Shown: positions 11,565 through 21,596 of the stretch, one piece after another
Numbering within the stretch: position 1 is the stretch's first letter
Layout of the letters: each line of letters opens with the position of its first letter
NCBI GenBank assembly: GCA_012862575.1
Contig: BLSF01000005.1
Coordinates: 806,001 to 870,000, forward strand
From: Parietichytrium sp. I65-24A
Taxonomy: Eukaryota; Sar; Bigyra; Thraustochytrida; Thraustochytriidae
Reading direction: 5' to 3'
Length of the DNA: 64,000 bases
Notes under the pieces: generated by a model
Database searches by the model: none
Seen by the model: only the letters and a program-made list of their open reading frames with translations
Told to the model about the DNA's origin: nothing
Made by a program: the position numbers and the translations under genes

Positions 11565-12222
11565 CGCCCAGATTTTTTCTGAGCTGACATCACCAGGACT
11601 TCTTCTTCTGGAGATCGTGTTAATTTTAAGTTTCATGTCTATGCTTTGACGACCTCGCCGCACACCGATACTTGTACCGACTTGTCGTGTGTTTGGCGAA
11701 GTAGAAGGTGCTTGCATCAAACGCAGGAAAGACTACGTTTTGTGTTTTCCGGGTCTGAAAGGGAGGTAATCAGATAGTGTTTGAGCACAGCATCGGTCTG
11801 GAGAATTTGAGTTGGCAGCGTGCGCTTGCTGTTGATTCAGTAAAACACAAAAAAGGCGGCATCCTATCACCAATATCTAGAGCTAGCATGATGCTTCCTT
11901 CGAAAACACGGTGCGAACTTGAAAATGTTGTAATTTCCTCATCTCTCGCAAGTCATTATTTCTTTCACTATTTTGCAAAATCACCAAGCAATATTTTTAT
12001 GATTGCATACTCATATAGAATAAGAAGTTGCGGTGTTTCTTTTCAAAAGCAAACCTCAAAGGCACATAGAGGTGAAGAAGAACAAAACTGGTACGGCCCA
12101 CCTGTCAGAACATAGCTCGAATTTGCGCGTAAAAGCTCAACGCCCAATTGGTGCCTGGATGCGATTGCTGCGCCAGAAGAACTCCTTCACGGAACACTAT
12201 TGAAACACATCGCGAGGGGAAA
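11498..12222. other. Intergenic between AP2 gene and PTH2
   Basis: It starts with a (CT)n tract (about 11520-11560), probably in the AP2 3' UTR. The rest is unremarkable sequence without a coding frame of note. Confidence 0.6.
11520..11560. repeat. (CT)n microsatellite
   Basis: About 40 bases of uninterrupted CT dinucleotides just after the AP2 stop codon. Confidence 0.95.
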
Positions 12223-12792
12223 TCATAGCAACTTGAGATGACCAGTGATGGCATCGATTGCGCTGACAGGGGCGGGGCCAATGGCGCAGACGGTCCTTGA
12301 ACCAGCCGCAATCTGCGTTCGTCCGGCGTCCGCGACCACGTAGTACGGCAGCCCTTGGCTCTTGGCCAGCTCTGCCACCTTGAGCATCTCCTCCAAATTT
12401 GGGCACTTGAGCGCCACTTTTGCTTGGCCCCGCGCCGCCCACGGCGCAATAAATTTGGCTGGAGCCCTCTTGAACGCAGCCAGGCACGCATGGCAGCATT
12501 GTGCTGCGATCTTGCCTTTGGACATGCCTAGCTCCTGATTTACCACGAGCACCATCTTGTGCTCTTCGCCGGCGAATTCCTCCTCATCCTCCTCATCGTC
12601 GTCGTCTTCGCTGCCATCATCGTCCTCGTCACCCAGCAGCTTGAACTTGTCCTCCTTGCTCTCCTTCCCAACCGCAGACGCGTGGGACGCGTGCCACCCC
12701 ACCAGTGCGCCGCTAACAAAAGACGTCGCCAGAAGAGCGACCAGTCCCACAGGAGTGTCGCGCAGTGCTGCGAGCACTTCTGTCACATCCAT
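12223..12792 (-). CDS. PTRH2: Peptidyl-tRNA hydrolase 2 (PTRH2/Bit1 type)
   Basis: A 189-aa protein from ATG 12792. PTH2 enzymes release the peptide from peptidyl-tRNA that has dropped off the ribosome. The C-terminal 115 residues match the family closely: '[20 protein letters not shown]' followed by C-C-H-A, then '[17 protein letters not shown]' and '[20 protein letters not shown]'; the family's conserved Lys, Asp and Thr are present. An N-terminal hydrophobic segment at about residues 13-34 and an acidic linker ([18 protein letters not shown], about 56-75) mirror the membrane-anchored mitochondrial form known in animals and fungi. The gene is a single exon. A TATA-like run lies 40-54 bases before the start codon. 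Confidence 0.95.
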   Translation of the reverse strand: MDVTEVLAALRDTPVGLVALLATSFVSGALVGWHASHASAVGKESKEDKFKLLGDEDDDGSEDDDDEEDEEEFAGEEHKMVLVVNQELGMSKGKIAAQCCHACLAAFKRAPAKFIAPWAARGQAKVALKCPNLEEMLKVAELAKSQGLPYYVVADAGRTQIAAGSRTVCAIGPAPVSAIDAITGHLKLL

Positions 12793-12830
12793 CTTGACCT
12801 CTCTCAGCGCGAGTGCGAGCGTGAGTCTGC

Positions 12831-12846
12831 CCTATATATAATATAC
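12831..12846 (-). promoter_or_regulatory. TATA-like element of the PTRH2 gene
   Basis: TATATATAATATA at 12833-12845 lies about 40-54 bases upstream of the PTRH2 start codon. It is the clearest TATA-like element in this part of the window. Confidence 0.4.
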
Positions 12847-13482
12847 GCAAAGTGGGGCTTCCCTCGCTTTTCCAGCTTGGCACCCTTGCCGCGCGACTTG
12901 TAGCTTCGAAGATCTAGTCGCCCACGCTCCGTTCTGTGGCCTCTGCGCTCGTGCTCCTTGGCCTCCTTCTACTTGCTGGGAATCGCGCCACGAGTATCCA
13001 CGAGTATCCACGAGCATCCACGAGCCACAAGACCGGCAGGCACCTGTTTACCTGTGACTTTATGGATCAGATCAGCGCGACTTGTAAACTAAAAGTGTGA
13101 TACTGACCGTGAGTACAGGACTATCAAAGTGTAAGCCGTTCAGAAGGTGACACACCATGTAATACAGTGTGACCTTTGGCATTCTTTGGCACTGCGATGT
13201 GCGATGGTATTTTGATTTCGAGATCAATCAAGATGACCGCAGACTCCGGTCGAACATGCGCGAAAGGGACCTGGGAAGAGAGAAGGCTGTAGCTGCTCGT
13301 TTCTTTTCTGGCCGGGGAAGGTAAAAATGGACTCGAACAGTGTACGATTGGGTACACCAAAACTCCGTTGATGCAAAGTGGAGCCACCAAGTGCAGCGTA
13401 AACAAGAAGGTGGGGTGCCTTTAAAGGGTGGAGGCGAGAATGATATGGACGACAATGCTTGTGTATATGTTCTTTTTTTTGT
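12847..13482. other. Intergenic between PTRH2 and the C2-PH gene
   Basis: No gene is seen. A short direct repeat of CCACGAGTAT/CATC units lies at about 12990-13024. TGACCGTGAG, a one-base variant of the recurrent TGACWGTGAG motif, lies near 13104. Confidence 0.55.
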
Positions 13483-15981
13483 TTAAGGAGCAGTTTTGAA
13501 TTCCTCGAGCGGGATGTCGTGCTTTTTGATATATGACACCCATGACCGAATAAAGTCGCCCTCCTCGTCCGGGGTGTCGTTCGGGCATGCAGGCGATGAC
13601 GCGTTCCGAAGTCGAACGATGTGGCTTTCTTCTTGCACATTGAGCAAGAGTTCCTGCTGGTCTTTCACATACACAGCGCTATACACGGTATCCAGACTCA
13701 CCTTGTATGTGAGATTGTAGGTGATGCCCTTTGGAATAATTTTGTGCTTGCGATAAAACAAGGTGTCGCCTTTGAGCTCAAAGAACTTGGTTTTGAAGTT
13801 TCCTTTCCGCTTGGAGATGTGAGCCATGGCAGCGTTCGAGATTTCACCGCCCTTGATTTTCACAGCGCATCTATCGAGGTGGCCTGAGAATTCTGCTTCT
13901 TCTTGCAAAAAGTCTTCGTCGTCCGCCTCTACAGGCAGTTTAAACTGAGCCTTGTTTCGGTTGCGCTGGGTGATGTTTTGGTGCATCACAGCAAACCCGG
14001 ACTTTGCCAGAGATGCAACCTCCTTGATTTGCTTGGTACGGATTGGGGGCCGCAGGGCCTTGTCAAGCTGGCCAGTGAGCAAACTCTTAAATTTATACCC
14101 AAAGTTAAACATGCCTCCAGACATGATCTGCGCCACAGCGCTTCCGAGCTTGCCAGATTTCGCTGCGCTTGACATCAAGCCAATAAAGAAGCCAATGAAC
14201 ACGTCGTACGAAGTAATCCCTTCGTCACCATTCTTTGGGCGAAACTGCTTGCGCATCTCCAAGATTGGCAATTTGACACAGTCGGCGTTGTCCAGCTCAC
14301 CCGATCCCTTCACGAGCATTTCCGCCTCGCCCTTGTGCCCGCGGAAGAGGTCTTGCAGAAAGAAACGCGTCCCGCGAACTGTGAAGCGCCTAATGTCGTA
14401 ACAAAATGGTTCGTGATTCAGCCAGTCACGCACTCTGGCCCAGTCTCCGAAACGGAGCTGGTCCTCGTTGGACTGTTGCGTGAGCTGCTCTAGCGCAGTA
14501 TACCTTCTCGATGGCTCGTAAGGTTTCTGAAGCTTGTCCTCTGGGACATACCTCCACAGAACCTCCAGCTGGATTTGCCCGCACAGGCCCATCATCTTCC
14601 ACTTTTTGGTGGCAAGTGGAACCCAGCCTTCAAACCCGGTTGAATTCCCTGGTCCACGATTCCGTTTGGTGTAAGTCTTATACTCTTTGTTGTAGTGCCA
14701 GCAGAAGGACGGGTCAGTGGCAAGGTACTTTGTGGTCATGGCCCAGTGTCCAATCAAGCTCGCCTGGTTGCCCTCGGGTGCATCCCTGTCGTACACGGCA
14801 ACTTCAATGACCACGCTAGCATCGTCCACGTTGAAGACAAGCTCTTCGTTCCACATCGGATTCACCGTGTGATTTTGAGTGTGAGTCTTTCGCTCTTGCC
14901 TTCTGCAGCGGACAACTACGTAAGGGTCGCATGTCTTCTTCAGGCGGTGAGGCTGGAGGTGTTTTGCGCGCAGGACGCGCACCGTGAGTTCGTTTGGGAA
15001 TGGCTCGCGCTTTAGCACAGAGCTGACCTCTCCGTTCGCCAAAATTCGGGTAAACTCGTTGATGTTAAATTTGCCATCAAACATTTGAAAGTTCACCATG
15101 GGCTGGTCCACTTCGACATGGTTGAAATCAAACTTGATGTACCTCTCAAAGTCTGGGACGTTTTTGAGAGGCACCTTTTCCTTCCGAAAGGTCAGCAAGT
15201 TGCGCAGATGGCGCAGAGAAAAGCTGCCTTCAATGTCCAACCTCTTTGCGGACACAAAGTCTTCAAAAGGAAAGCCCGGGGGATTGCCGAACGCAGCATC
15301 CTGGATGAGCACCCGCACAAAAATGCTCCAGTCCTTAATCCACGGAGTGATCGACAGCGCACCCACGCGGAACGGATACCCGTTTAATGGGCCGAGGTAT
15401 CGCAGCCCGGAGGCAAACGCCCATCCCAGGAAGACTGGGAAGCTTAAATAGATGTAAATAATTGCAGGGATGAACAAGAATTGGCCAAAGTGCGCATAAG
15501 ATACTCCCGGAGCGACGTTAACCGCTATGGCCGGTAAGAGCAGGAGTCCCAGGACCACCGAGCTCATTGCCCCGCCGCCCAGTCCAGAGAGCTCAAAAAA
15601 GGAGAGTAGTCCTGAGCGTTTTTTTCGCACGAGATCGTCCACGTCATTTTCGTCGTCGAGGTCGTCCACAAGGCCTTCGCTGCTGTACCCGCCATCCAAG
15701 AGCTCGTGGTTGTCCAGGTAACTGCTATCAGAGCTGGCCTTCCGCTTGACAGACTTCTTCTTCTTGCGTTTCTTGTTCAGGCTCGCGCGCGGGATGCTAA
15801 TGCCTGCGGGAATCTCTTCCATCTCCGCCTCCATATCGTTAAGGTCATCGTCCATGCTGTCAATGTACTCCTGCATTGCCGGATTCGTCGTCTCAAAGTC
15901 AAACTCCTCCCCTGCGCCGTACATGTCCTCGTACGTCACGTCCGACCCCATCGCGTCGCCAGGATCCTTGCCCTTCCCCAT
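13483..15981 (-). CDS. Membrane-associated C2 and PH domain protein
   Basis: An 832-aa protein from the first in-frame ATG at 15981. The order is an acidic N-terminus (1-80), a Lys/Arg cluster near 70-80, a second acidic stretch near 105-120, two hydrophobic segments at about 138-163 and 165-185, then a membrane-proximal region. A C2 domain at about 331-440 starts 'LTVRVLRAKHLQP' and has 'DPYVVV' and 'NPMWNEELVFNV'. A PH-like domain lies at about 720-825, near 'KRKGNFKTKFFELKGDTLFY'. C2 domains bind lipid, often with calcium; the Asp in DPYVVV and the loop YDRDAP fit a calcium-type loop. The layout suggests an ER or organelle membrane protein contacting another membrane through C2 and PH. I do not recognise an ortholog. 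Single exon. Confidence 0.75.
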   Translation of the reverse strand: MGKGKDPGDAMGSDVTYEDMYGAGEEFDFETTNPAMQEYIDSMDDDLNDMEAEMEEIPAGISIPRASLNKKRKKKKSVKRKASSDSSYLDNHELLDGGYSSEGLVDDLDDENDVDDLVRKKRSGLLSFFELSGLGGGAMSSVVLGLLLLPAIAVNVAPGVSYAHFGQFLFIPAIIYIYLSFPVFLGWAFASGLRYLGPLNGYPFRVGALSITPWIKDWSIFVRVLIQDAAFGNPPGFPFEDFVSAKRLDIEGSFSLRHLRNLLTFRKEKVPLKNVPDFERYIKFDFNHVEVDQPMVNFQMFDGKFNINEFTRILANGEVSSVLKREPFPNELTVRVLRAKHLQPHRLKKTCDPYVVVRCRRQERKTHTQNHTVNPMWNEELVFNVDDASVVIEVAVYDRDAPEGNQASLIGHWAMTTKYLATDPSFCWHYNKEYKTYTKRNRGPGNSTGFEGWVPLATKKWKMMGLCGQIQLEVLWRYVPEDKLQKPYEPSRRYTALEQLTQQSNEDQLRFGDWARVRDWLNHEPFCYDIRRFTVRGTRFFLQDLFRGHKGEAEMLVKGSGELDNADCVKLPILEMRKQFRPKNGDEGITSYDVFIGFFIGLMSSAAKSGKLGSAVAQIMSGGMFNFGYKFKSLLTGQLDKALRPPIRTKQIKEVASLAKSGFAVMHQNITQRNRNKAQFKLPVEADDEDFLQEEAEFSGHLDRCAVKIKGGEISNAAMAHISKRKGNFKTKFFELKGDTLFYRKHKIIPKGITYNLTYKVSLDTVYSAVYVKDQQELLLNVQEESHIVRLRNASSPACPNDTPDEEGDFIRSWVSYIKKHDIPLEEFKTAP

Positions 15982-16131
15982 TCCTCTCTCGAGCCGCCCC
16001 CGAAGCTCTGCAAGCAAGCTTTTCGAAAACCACCAACTTGCCAGCGCAGAGACGCGCTGTACCGCAGCGACCAACAGAGATCGAGTCCAGTCCAACCCAG
16101 AGCAACCTCACGCTGACAATCGCCGCTCTCA

Positions 16132-16212
16132 ACACCTTTGACACGTTTGACACACGTGTTTGGCACGTTTAACACCTTTGACACGTTTAACCTTTGACAC
16201 GTTTGACACTTG
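16132..16212. repeat. TTTGACACG minisatellite
   Basis: Six to eight imperfect 9-14 base units built on CACGTTTGACACG/CACCTTTGACACG, just upstream of the C2-PH gene. Confidence 0.8.
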
Positions 16213-16344
16213 TTTTGCAACCTGTACCCAGTACCTGTGCGTCCACAAAGTGCACTGCACGTCTCTGCCAATTCAGCTCTGCTGCCACTCGGCACTCACT
16301 TACACAGTGGGCACAGTGGTCACCTCTCTCTCTCTCTCTGTGTG

Positions 16345-16512
16345 TGTTTGTTTGTTTGTTTGGTTGTTTGGTTGTTTGGTTGTCTCTGTCTCTGACTGTG
16401 TCGTGCGTGGTGTGCGATGCGAGGAGACTCTGTTTGATCACTGTCGTCGCTGTTATGTGTTGTCTGTTATGTCATCTGTTATCTGTCTATCTGTCTATCT
16501 GTCTATCTGTCT
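16345..16512. repeat. Compound (TTTG)n and (TCTA/TCTG)n microsatellites
   Basis: TGTTTGTTTG/GTTGTTTG units occupy about 16345-16384; TATCTGTC units occupy about 16478-16512, with TGTTATGT-type text between them. Confidence 0.85.
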
Positions 16513-17310
16513 CGTGCGACGAAAGTGACGAAAGGAAGAAAGAAAGGATTAGAAAGGAGGAGAAAGGTGTGTGAGATGTGGGGGAAAGGAAAATGTATTA
16601 CCTTCATTCTTCAGTTTATGACTTGGAATAGTAGTGTTCTGGTAGTTCTGGTTCATGTTTGCAATGATTGTAATGCGCACAATGCGCTGTGCTTGCAATA
16701 CTCTGGCTTTAGTTACACTAAAGTCTAATTGGCTGATTAGTTTATTGGACGTATAGAATTTAGTATAGTACGCTTAGGTAGGGTCCGTATCGGAATGACT
16801 ATATGATATCTGTACCTGAAGAGTTAGCTTTATCGGTAGCCAGTTACGTATCGAAGTTCTATTCACAAGTGTCTAGCCAGTAGCACCTACTATACATTAT
16901 CTAGCTAGTAGGTGTGGAAGAGGGAGGAGTGGTAGGACGTTGTGAGAGCGTGATTTCTCGTATACTTTGACATAATCGTTGTAGTAAGAGGCAGTTGTCT
17001 CTCACAGTCAGTCAGTCAGCAACACATGCTGGATAACAGTCGGCTACTCATCGCACTAATTCCCAGTAGGTACCCTCTCCCCTATCCAGCCTCTACTCTA
17101 CCGCGCTAGACTAGTATCCCTCACATCGCTATTTATAGCTTAAGCAAACCGCGACTAACAAAGCGGTAGAACATGGCGGTATGCGCTCCTCCGTAGAGAG
17201 GGCTTATGGGACTCCTAACGCTCTGCGGAACTATTTTTGGAGACAGTTTGGATCAAAGACTGATGCGATGTGCTGGATTGGCTTCAAGTGAAGCGCAACT
17301 CAAGGCTTTC

Positions 17311-17405
17311 CTTCTTGACTTTCTTGACTTTCTTGACTTTGCTCACTTTGCGCGACGAAAAGAGAAACGAAATAAACGAAATAAACGAAATAAACGAAAT
17401 AAACG
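17311..17405. repeat. Adjacent TTGACTTTC and AAACGAAAT tandem repeats
   Basis: About four units of TTCTTGACT are followed by about five units of AAACGAAAT. They generate spurious Phe/Leu- and Lys/Arg/Asn-rich frames. Confidence 0.85.
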
Positions 17406-17854
17406 AACAAACTATCAAACTATCAAAATGGCAAAGTTATAAAGTTGAGAGTTGTGGGACTTGGAACGTGCCTTTCGTCGAGGCCTGCGATTCTTTCGGG
17501 ACAGGTGCAAATGATCAACTCGGAATGGCTGATCTCCGAGCTTCCAAGCTCGGTCGAGGTCAACGAGTATCGCGGAAACCTGCGTAAGAACGCAAGAGCG
17601 TAAGGACGTAAGGACGTAAGAACGAGAACCTTGAGCAGGCGACGGGCCTCGATGGAACCGGATAGTATTTGCTTGTTTGATTGATTGATTATTTATTTGT
17701 CGGAGAGGCCGTCGTTCCGCCCTTCTTCGTGGCGCGAACCGCTCGTCGGAAGGGTGGCAGCCTCAATGCTCGCGGTGCCGGGATCAAACTCATGACGCTC
17801 ACGAATTTCTCGCTCTCACGCCCTTGCTCTTCGGCGTGTTGCTCCTGCAATCTT

Positions 17855-17928
17855 TCTGCATTCTGCATTCTGCATACTGCATACTGCATTCTGCATTCTG
17901 AATTCTGCATTCTGAATTCTTTCCTTCA
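17855..17928. repeat. TTCTGCA-type minisatellite
   Basis: About nine heptamers (TTCTGCA, TACTGCA, TTCTGAA) lie in tandem. Confidence 0.9.
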
Positions 17929-18784
17929 GATTAGCGAAAGAATCTCAGATTAGCGAAAGAGTCTCCTTGGCAGCGGGACAAGCTGAGCGAGCTGAGCAGG
18001 CGGAGCAGAAGAAGAAGAGTGCGCTGCAGGAGCTGCAGGCATCCGTTCAGTCGCAGTTCCGTCACGTCACGGCGTGATGATCGAGGTGTTCGTGCCATGA
18101 TAAATATCATCCATGAAGCACATTTGATTTTGGCAATGAACCCGACCTCACCTTTTTCCTTGGAGTGTTGTTGATGGTCAAAGGGTCGAAAGACTGTTTT
18201 CAAATTAATTGTTTCAATTGGAAGGATCGAAAGTCTATCAAAATCGAGAGTTTACTTTTATAAAACGAAAGCGACTCCAGATAGAAAGAAAGAAAGAAAG
18301 AAAGAGCTGTTTCGTCAGGGAGAGCCGCAGCGGCGTCGCGACATCCATGCCTAAATCACGGCATCGAAATCGTTCCGAACAAACTCGAAATTCACACCGA
18401 TACAACTTTCTTTGCGCTGAAAGAAAAAGACGGGTAACGCAGTAAGCCCACCCCTAACAACAACTACTATTTACAGTAAGAATGGGCCCCTTTCCTACTC
18501 TTCCGCGGTCGTTCCTCCTCCCTCACGCACGGGAATTCGCCGATCTGTCCGCGACCGTTACTACCTCAATCGGTAGGCATCCCTAACCTTCGAGCGAACG
18601 CCGGCGAAAAGCGGTGAAAAAGCGGAAAGCGTCTCGGTGCAGATCTCGTCGCAGGCCTCCACCTGAAGTCTGCGCACAATTGTGCACGTGCGATCACAGT
18701 GATCACACGAAATTCGCGGGGAGACACGAACGCTGCGCTTTCTTTGACCTTTCGAGTCGGGAGTTTTCTTACTGGGCAGAGCAG

Positions 18785-18794
18785 TATATATTGT
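18785..18794 (+). promoter_or_regulatory. Possible TATA box of the tail-anchored protein gene
   Basis: TATATATT at about 18785-18792 precedes the first in-frame ATG (19044) by roughly 250 bases. If used, it implies a leader of over 200 bases that is free of in-frame ATGs. Confidence 0.25.
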
Positions 18795-19043
18795 TTGTTC
18801 TCTGTTGATTGTTGAGGACGAGGTGTCTCAAAGAGACATAAAGAGACCCAAGCTTTATAGTGTTTGAGCTTGGGAGCTGGACGCCGATTCTACGGATACT
18901 GTATCATCAAACATCATCAAACATCTCTAGCTAGCAAGCCGTTTGGCTCTGTGAATCGAGGTTCGAGTTGGGGTCTTGCAGGTGCGCAGGAAGTTCCGTT
19001 CAACGTTGGCGAGGAACATCCATTATTATTGACTATTGAAGCG

Positions 19044-20087
19044 ATGGATCAGGAGTTCAACAACGTCGGGGTGTGGGGCGTGGACCCTCCTGAAGATGCC
19101 GAAGGTGCTGAGAGATCTGCTGCAATCGACCGCGAACTGCGAAGAGATCGCGTGCAACAAATGCGCTCAGAGTGTTCCATTCTTGTGCTTGGCGACGACT
19201 CCGACGCCGCAGATTTGGCACGGCGCAACCTGGCCATGTGCATGGGCCACTCCGTCGCCGGTGCACCAGTCGGCGATGGCCAGGACGACGAAGACGGGCT
19301 TGTGGTGGCGCAGCAGGAAGTCAGCTGGCGAGGCCGCATTGGGCAGAATGAGGTATCCGGCAGGTCGTTCCCATGCAGCCGACGGAACAAGGCATCCAAG
19401 GTCACCCTGGCGGCTTCCGACCCTTCTGTGGTGGTGTACGTGATCAGTCCGGACGTTGGCGGTTCGGGCTCTGATCTCTCCGCAAACTTGGCCAAGTCTC
19501 TGAAGAAGGCGCTAGCGCACATGCTGTTCGTGGGCTCCGAAGTTGGGACCTTGCAGGAGAGCGCCACCTGCTTCGTGCTCACCAACTCGCAGCAGTTTCG
19601 CTCTGCGTTAGGCTCATTGGAGGCTGACGAGGAATTCTTCAAAGAGCTTAAGAAGAACTTTTTAGGCGTGCAGAGCACCAACCCCGACGAGGTGGTGTTG
19701 AGCATCTTGGACGAGTTTGAAGCCGCAGCAAAGAGCTTTCGTGTTCCGCACATTCGCACCATGGTTTTGGATGATGCTCTACACGACGCGGACACCAACG
19801 AGTCAATGGAGAGCCTTAAGCACGTGGCTGAGCAGCTCGTCCATGTCATCGAAGATATTCAGAGGTCGCGTATTCAGCGCGTAGAGGAAGCGAGCATGGA
19901 ATGTGATGTCCTCAACACCCGACCGCGGGGGCCACAAGGTGCGAGCAAAGCTCCACAAACAGGATCTGTCGAGAAGAGCAAGCCAAGGGAGCTTGACGCT
20001 GATGAGACCTACGTAATTCTGGGAATCGGAGCCATCGGGGTGGTACTGGCTGCGGCTACGTATTTATTCCTGCACTGGTCAGCTTGA
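19044..20087 (+). CDS. Tail-anchored membrane protein of unknown function
   Basis: A 347-aa protein from the first in-frame ATG (19044, 'MDQEFNNVGVWG'). The frame is open upstream to 18864 but has no ATG there. Most of the protein is hydrophilic and predicted cytosolic. A single hydrophobic segment close to the C-terminus ('YVILGIGAIGVVLAAATYLF', about residues 322-342) ends with LHWSA, the arrangement of a tail-anchored protein. The central part has the alternating hydrophobic look of an alpha/beta domain ('VTLAASDPSVVVYVISPDV', 'ATCFVLTNSQQF'), perhaps NTPase-like, but I see no P-loop. I do not recognise the family. Confidence 0.7.
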   Translation: MDQEFNNVGVWGVDPPEDAEGAERSAAIDRELRRDRVQQMRSECSILVLGDDSDAADLARRNLAMCMGHSVAGAPVGDGQDDEDGLVVAQQEVSWRGRIGQNEVSGRSFPCSRRNKASKVTLAASDPSVVVYVISPDVGGSGSDLSANLAKSLKKALAHMLFVGSEVGTLQESATCFVLTNSQQFRSALGSLEADEEFFKELKKNFLGVQSTNPDEVVLSILDEFEAAAKSFRVPHIRTMVLDDALHDADTNESMESLKHVAEQLVHVIEDIQRSRIQRVEEASMECDVLNTRPRGPQGASKAPQTGSVEKSKPRELDADETYVILGIGAIGVVLAAATYLFLHWSA

Positions 20088-20389
20088 AGATCTTACCAGC
20101 TTCAACAGGCCCTCCTTTGTGTCGCTCGCCTCTGCAAACACATCGCGCTTCCTCTCTTGAATGATTCTCGCTGTAGTGTAAAAAATTGAATTCATTATAT
20201 TTTTAGACTCCTTTGCCCATCCTCGAAGAAGTATTCCCGTTCACAGCAGTTGCAAGTTGTTTTTGCTGACACTGCGCAGAGCAGAGCGGTTATAAATTTA
20301 CTGATTAGTCAGCAGCAAAGCACGATGCGACACTCTCCAAGATATGCCGCTTGCAGGCCAACCGCTTTTCAACTTTAGGTTCCTACTTT

Positions 20390-20611
20390 TCACAATCCCC
20401 ACATCAGCAGCGGAGTTGGCCGCGTGAGCACAAACCCGATAGCCGGCAACGCATACAGCGCGACCCAGGCCACCAGCTTGCGGGTGTATAGTTTCGAAGT
20501 CCCTTTCGCACAAAACGCCGACTTGGGCAACTTGGCCCCTAGAATCAGCATCTGCAGCATCATCACAGGCGCCAAAACCATCAGCATCGCCAAGTACGCC
20601 GAGAGTTTCAT
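20390..20611 (-). CDS. Small two-helix membrane protein (73 aa), possible
   Basis: ATG 20611 opens a 73-codon frame with a hydrophobic segment at residues 4-25 ('YLAMLMVLAPVMMLQMLILG'), a short basic loop with 'KSAFCAKGTSKLYTRK', and a second segment at 46-61 ('LVAWVALYALPAIGFVL') followed by 'TRPTPLLMWGL'. The layout (basic residues, hydrophobic helix with a Pro-Gly pair, short tail) resembles small organelle membrane subunits such as Tom7, but identity is weak and I would not name it. A longer frame on the same strand (20298-20864) overlaps in another phase and looks non-coding. Confidence 0.4.
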   Translation of the reverse strand: MKLSAYLAMLMVLAPVMMLQMLILGAKLPKSAFCAKGTSKLYTRKLVAWVALYALPAIGFVLTRPTPLLMWGL

Positions 20612-21596
20612 GGCCGAGGCCGCATACCTCGCACTGCCTAGCATGCTTCTTCGTCGTCGCTGTGGTCCTCGTGCCTGTCTTCCTTGCTCCGTTCGCAAAC
20701 TGGAGCAAGCTAGCTAGTCTAGCAGCGCGCGATCCCACAGTCTGCCAAGTGTGTCGCTCAACAGCCTTTCGAAAGTTACGCGCTTGTTTGGAATTTGCTC
20801 GCCGAGGTTTCCAATGTTCTGAATTCTGACGATCTGACACTGTTCTGACTTTGGGTAGTCGCACGATGCAAACGCTTGCACTTCAGGACCAAAGTTCAAT
20901 GAACATTGCCATCCCTACTATCCCTATCCACACAAGCAGTAGCAACCAAGTTCAGTTTGCTTTTCATCCAAAGGTAGCGTAGTCGAGCTATAAGTTTTAT
21001 AGCACATTCGACTTTTTGCGCAAACTCACAGGAAGTACTGACAGTGAGTACTCAGTACCGGTACCAGAGATGTTCAGAGTCCTAAGCTTGCGCAAAGTAC
21101 CATCGAACGAAGTAATGCGTCAGCAGGCATGAGCGACCGCGAGCGGCCATTTGACGACGTTGCGCGTACATTTCGTGTCGATGTGATACTCGCAGTATGT
21201 TGGAATTTTTACTCGCGGATTCGGAACAAATGTCCAGAGTTCACCTTATTCGGTGCGCCGCCGTGTTGAAAAGTATTGAATTTTGTTTTGATTGCAAACC
21301 AAATGTGAGTGGGACTGGCCACAGAGCTCCGCCTTCCCAGTTTTTTTTTGGCCTTTTACATTTGGTCCAGCTCGTTCATTCGGGCCACTTGTTCTCCATC
21401 CTACCTTGACCTCACCTGTGTCAAGCTCACGGTAGGTTTACGTTGTAATGGTGGTGTACAGAAAAGTTGACTTGTTCTTGTTTAACTCATGTCATTCATT
21501 CGTTTGGAACAAAGGATGGAATGAATGGAATGACATGTCAATTTATATATGGTGGCAAAGATAGGAACCCTCGAGGGGAGAGTCAGCGAGCGATAC
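20612..21596. other. Intergenic, holds a compound GTAC palindrome element
   Basis: No gene is seen. GTACTGACAGTGAGTAC (21035-21051, arms GTACT/AGTAC) is followed directly by GTACCGGTAC (21055-21064). The rest shows no coding frame. Confidence 0.55.
21035..21064. repeat. Compound palindrome element
   Basis: An inverted repeat with 5-base arms and a 7-base loop containing TGACAGTGAG stands 3 bases before the palindrome GTACCGGTAC. Related pieces occur at 2196-2233, 3171-3207, 4072-4081 and 24444-24453. Confidence 0.7.

Larger units (their letters stand above)
15982..19043. other. 3-kb microsatellite-rich intergenic zone
   Basis: Divergent promoters of the C2-PH gene and the tail-anchored gene must lie here. 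It contains a TTTGACACG-type minisatellite (16132-16212), (TTTG)n (about 16345-16384), (TCTA)n (about 16478-16512), a CTAG-rich part (16740-17120), TTGACTTTC repeats (17311-17345), (AAACGAAAT)n (17364-17405), GTAAGGAC units (17595-17625), TTCTGCA-type repeats (17855-17928) and (GAAA)n (18284-18306). Short frames in it are translations of these repeats. A weak tRNA-like fragment near 17765-17815 was rejected. Confidence 0.65.

Noticed and set aside
17765-17815. tRNA-like text on the minus strand (GAGTTTGATCCCGGC resembles a B box)
   Set aside because: The T-stem does not pair, no acceptor stem or convincing anticodon arm is found; at most a decayed fragment.
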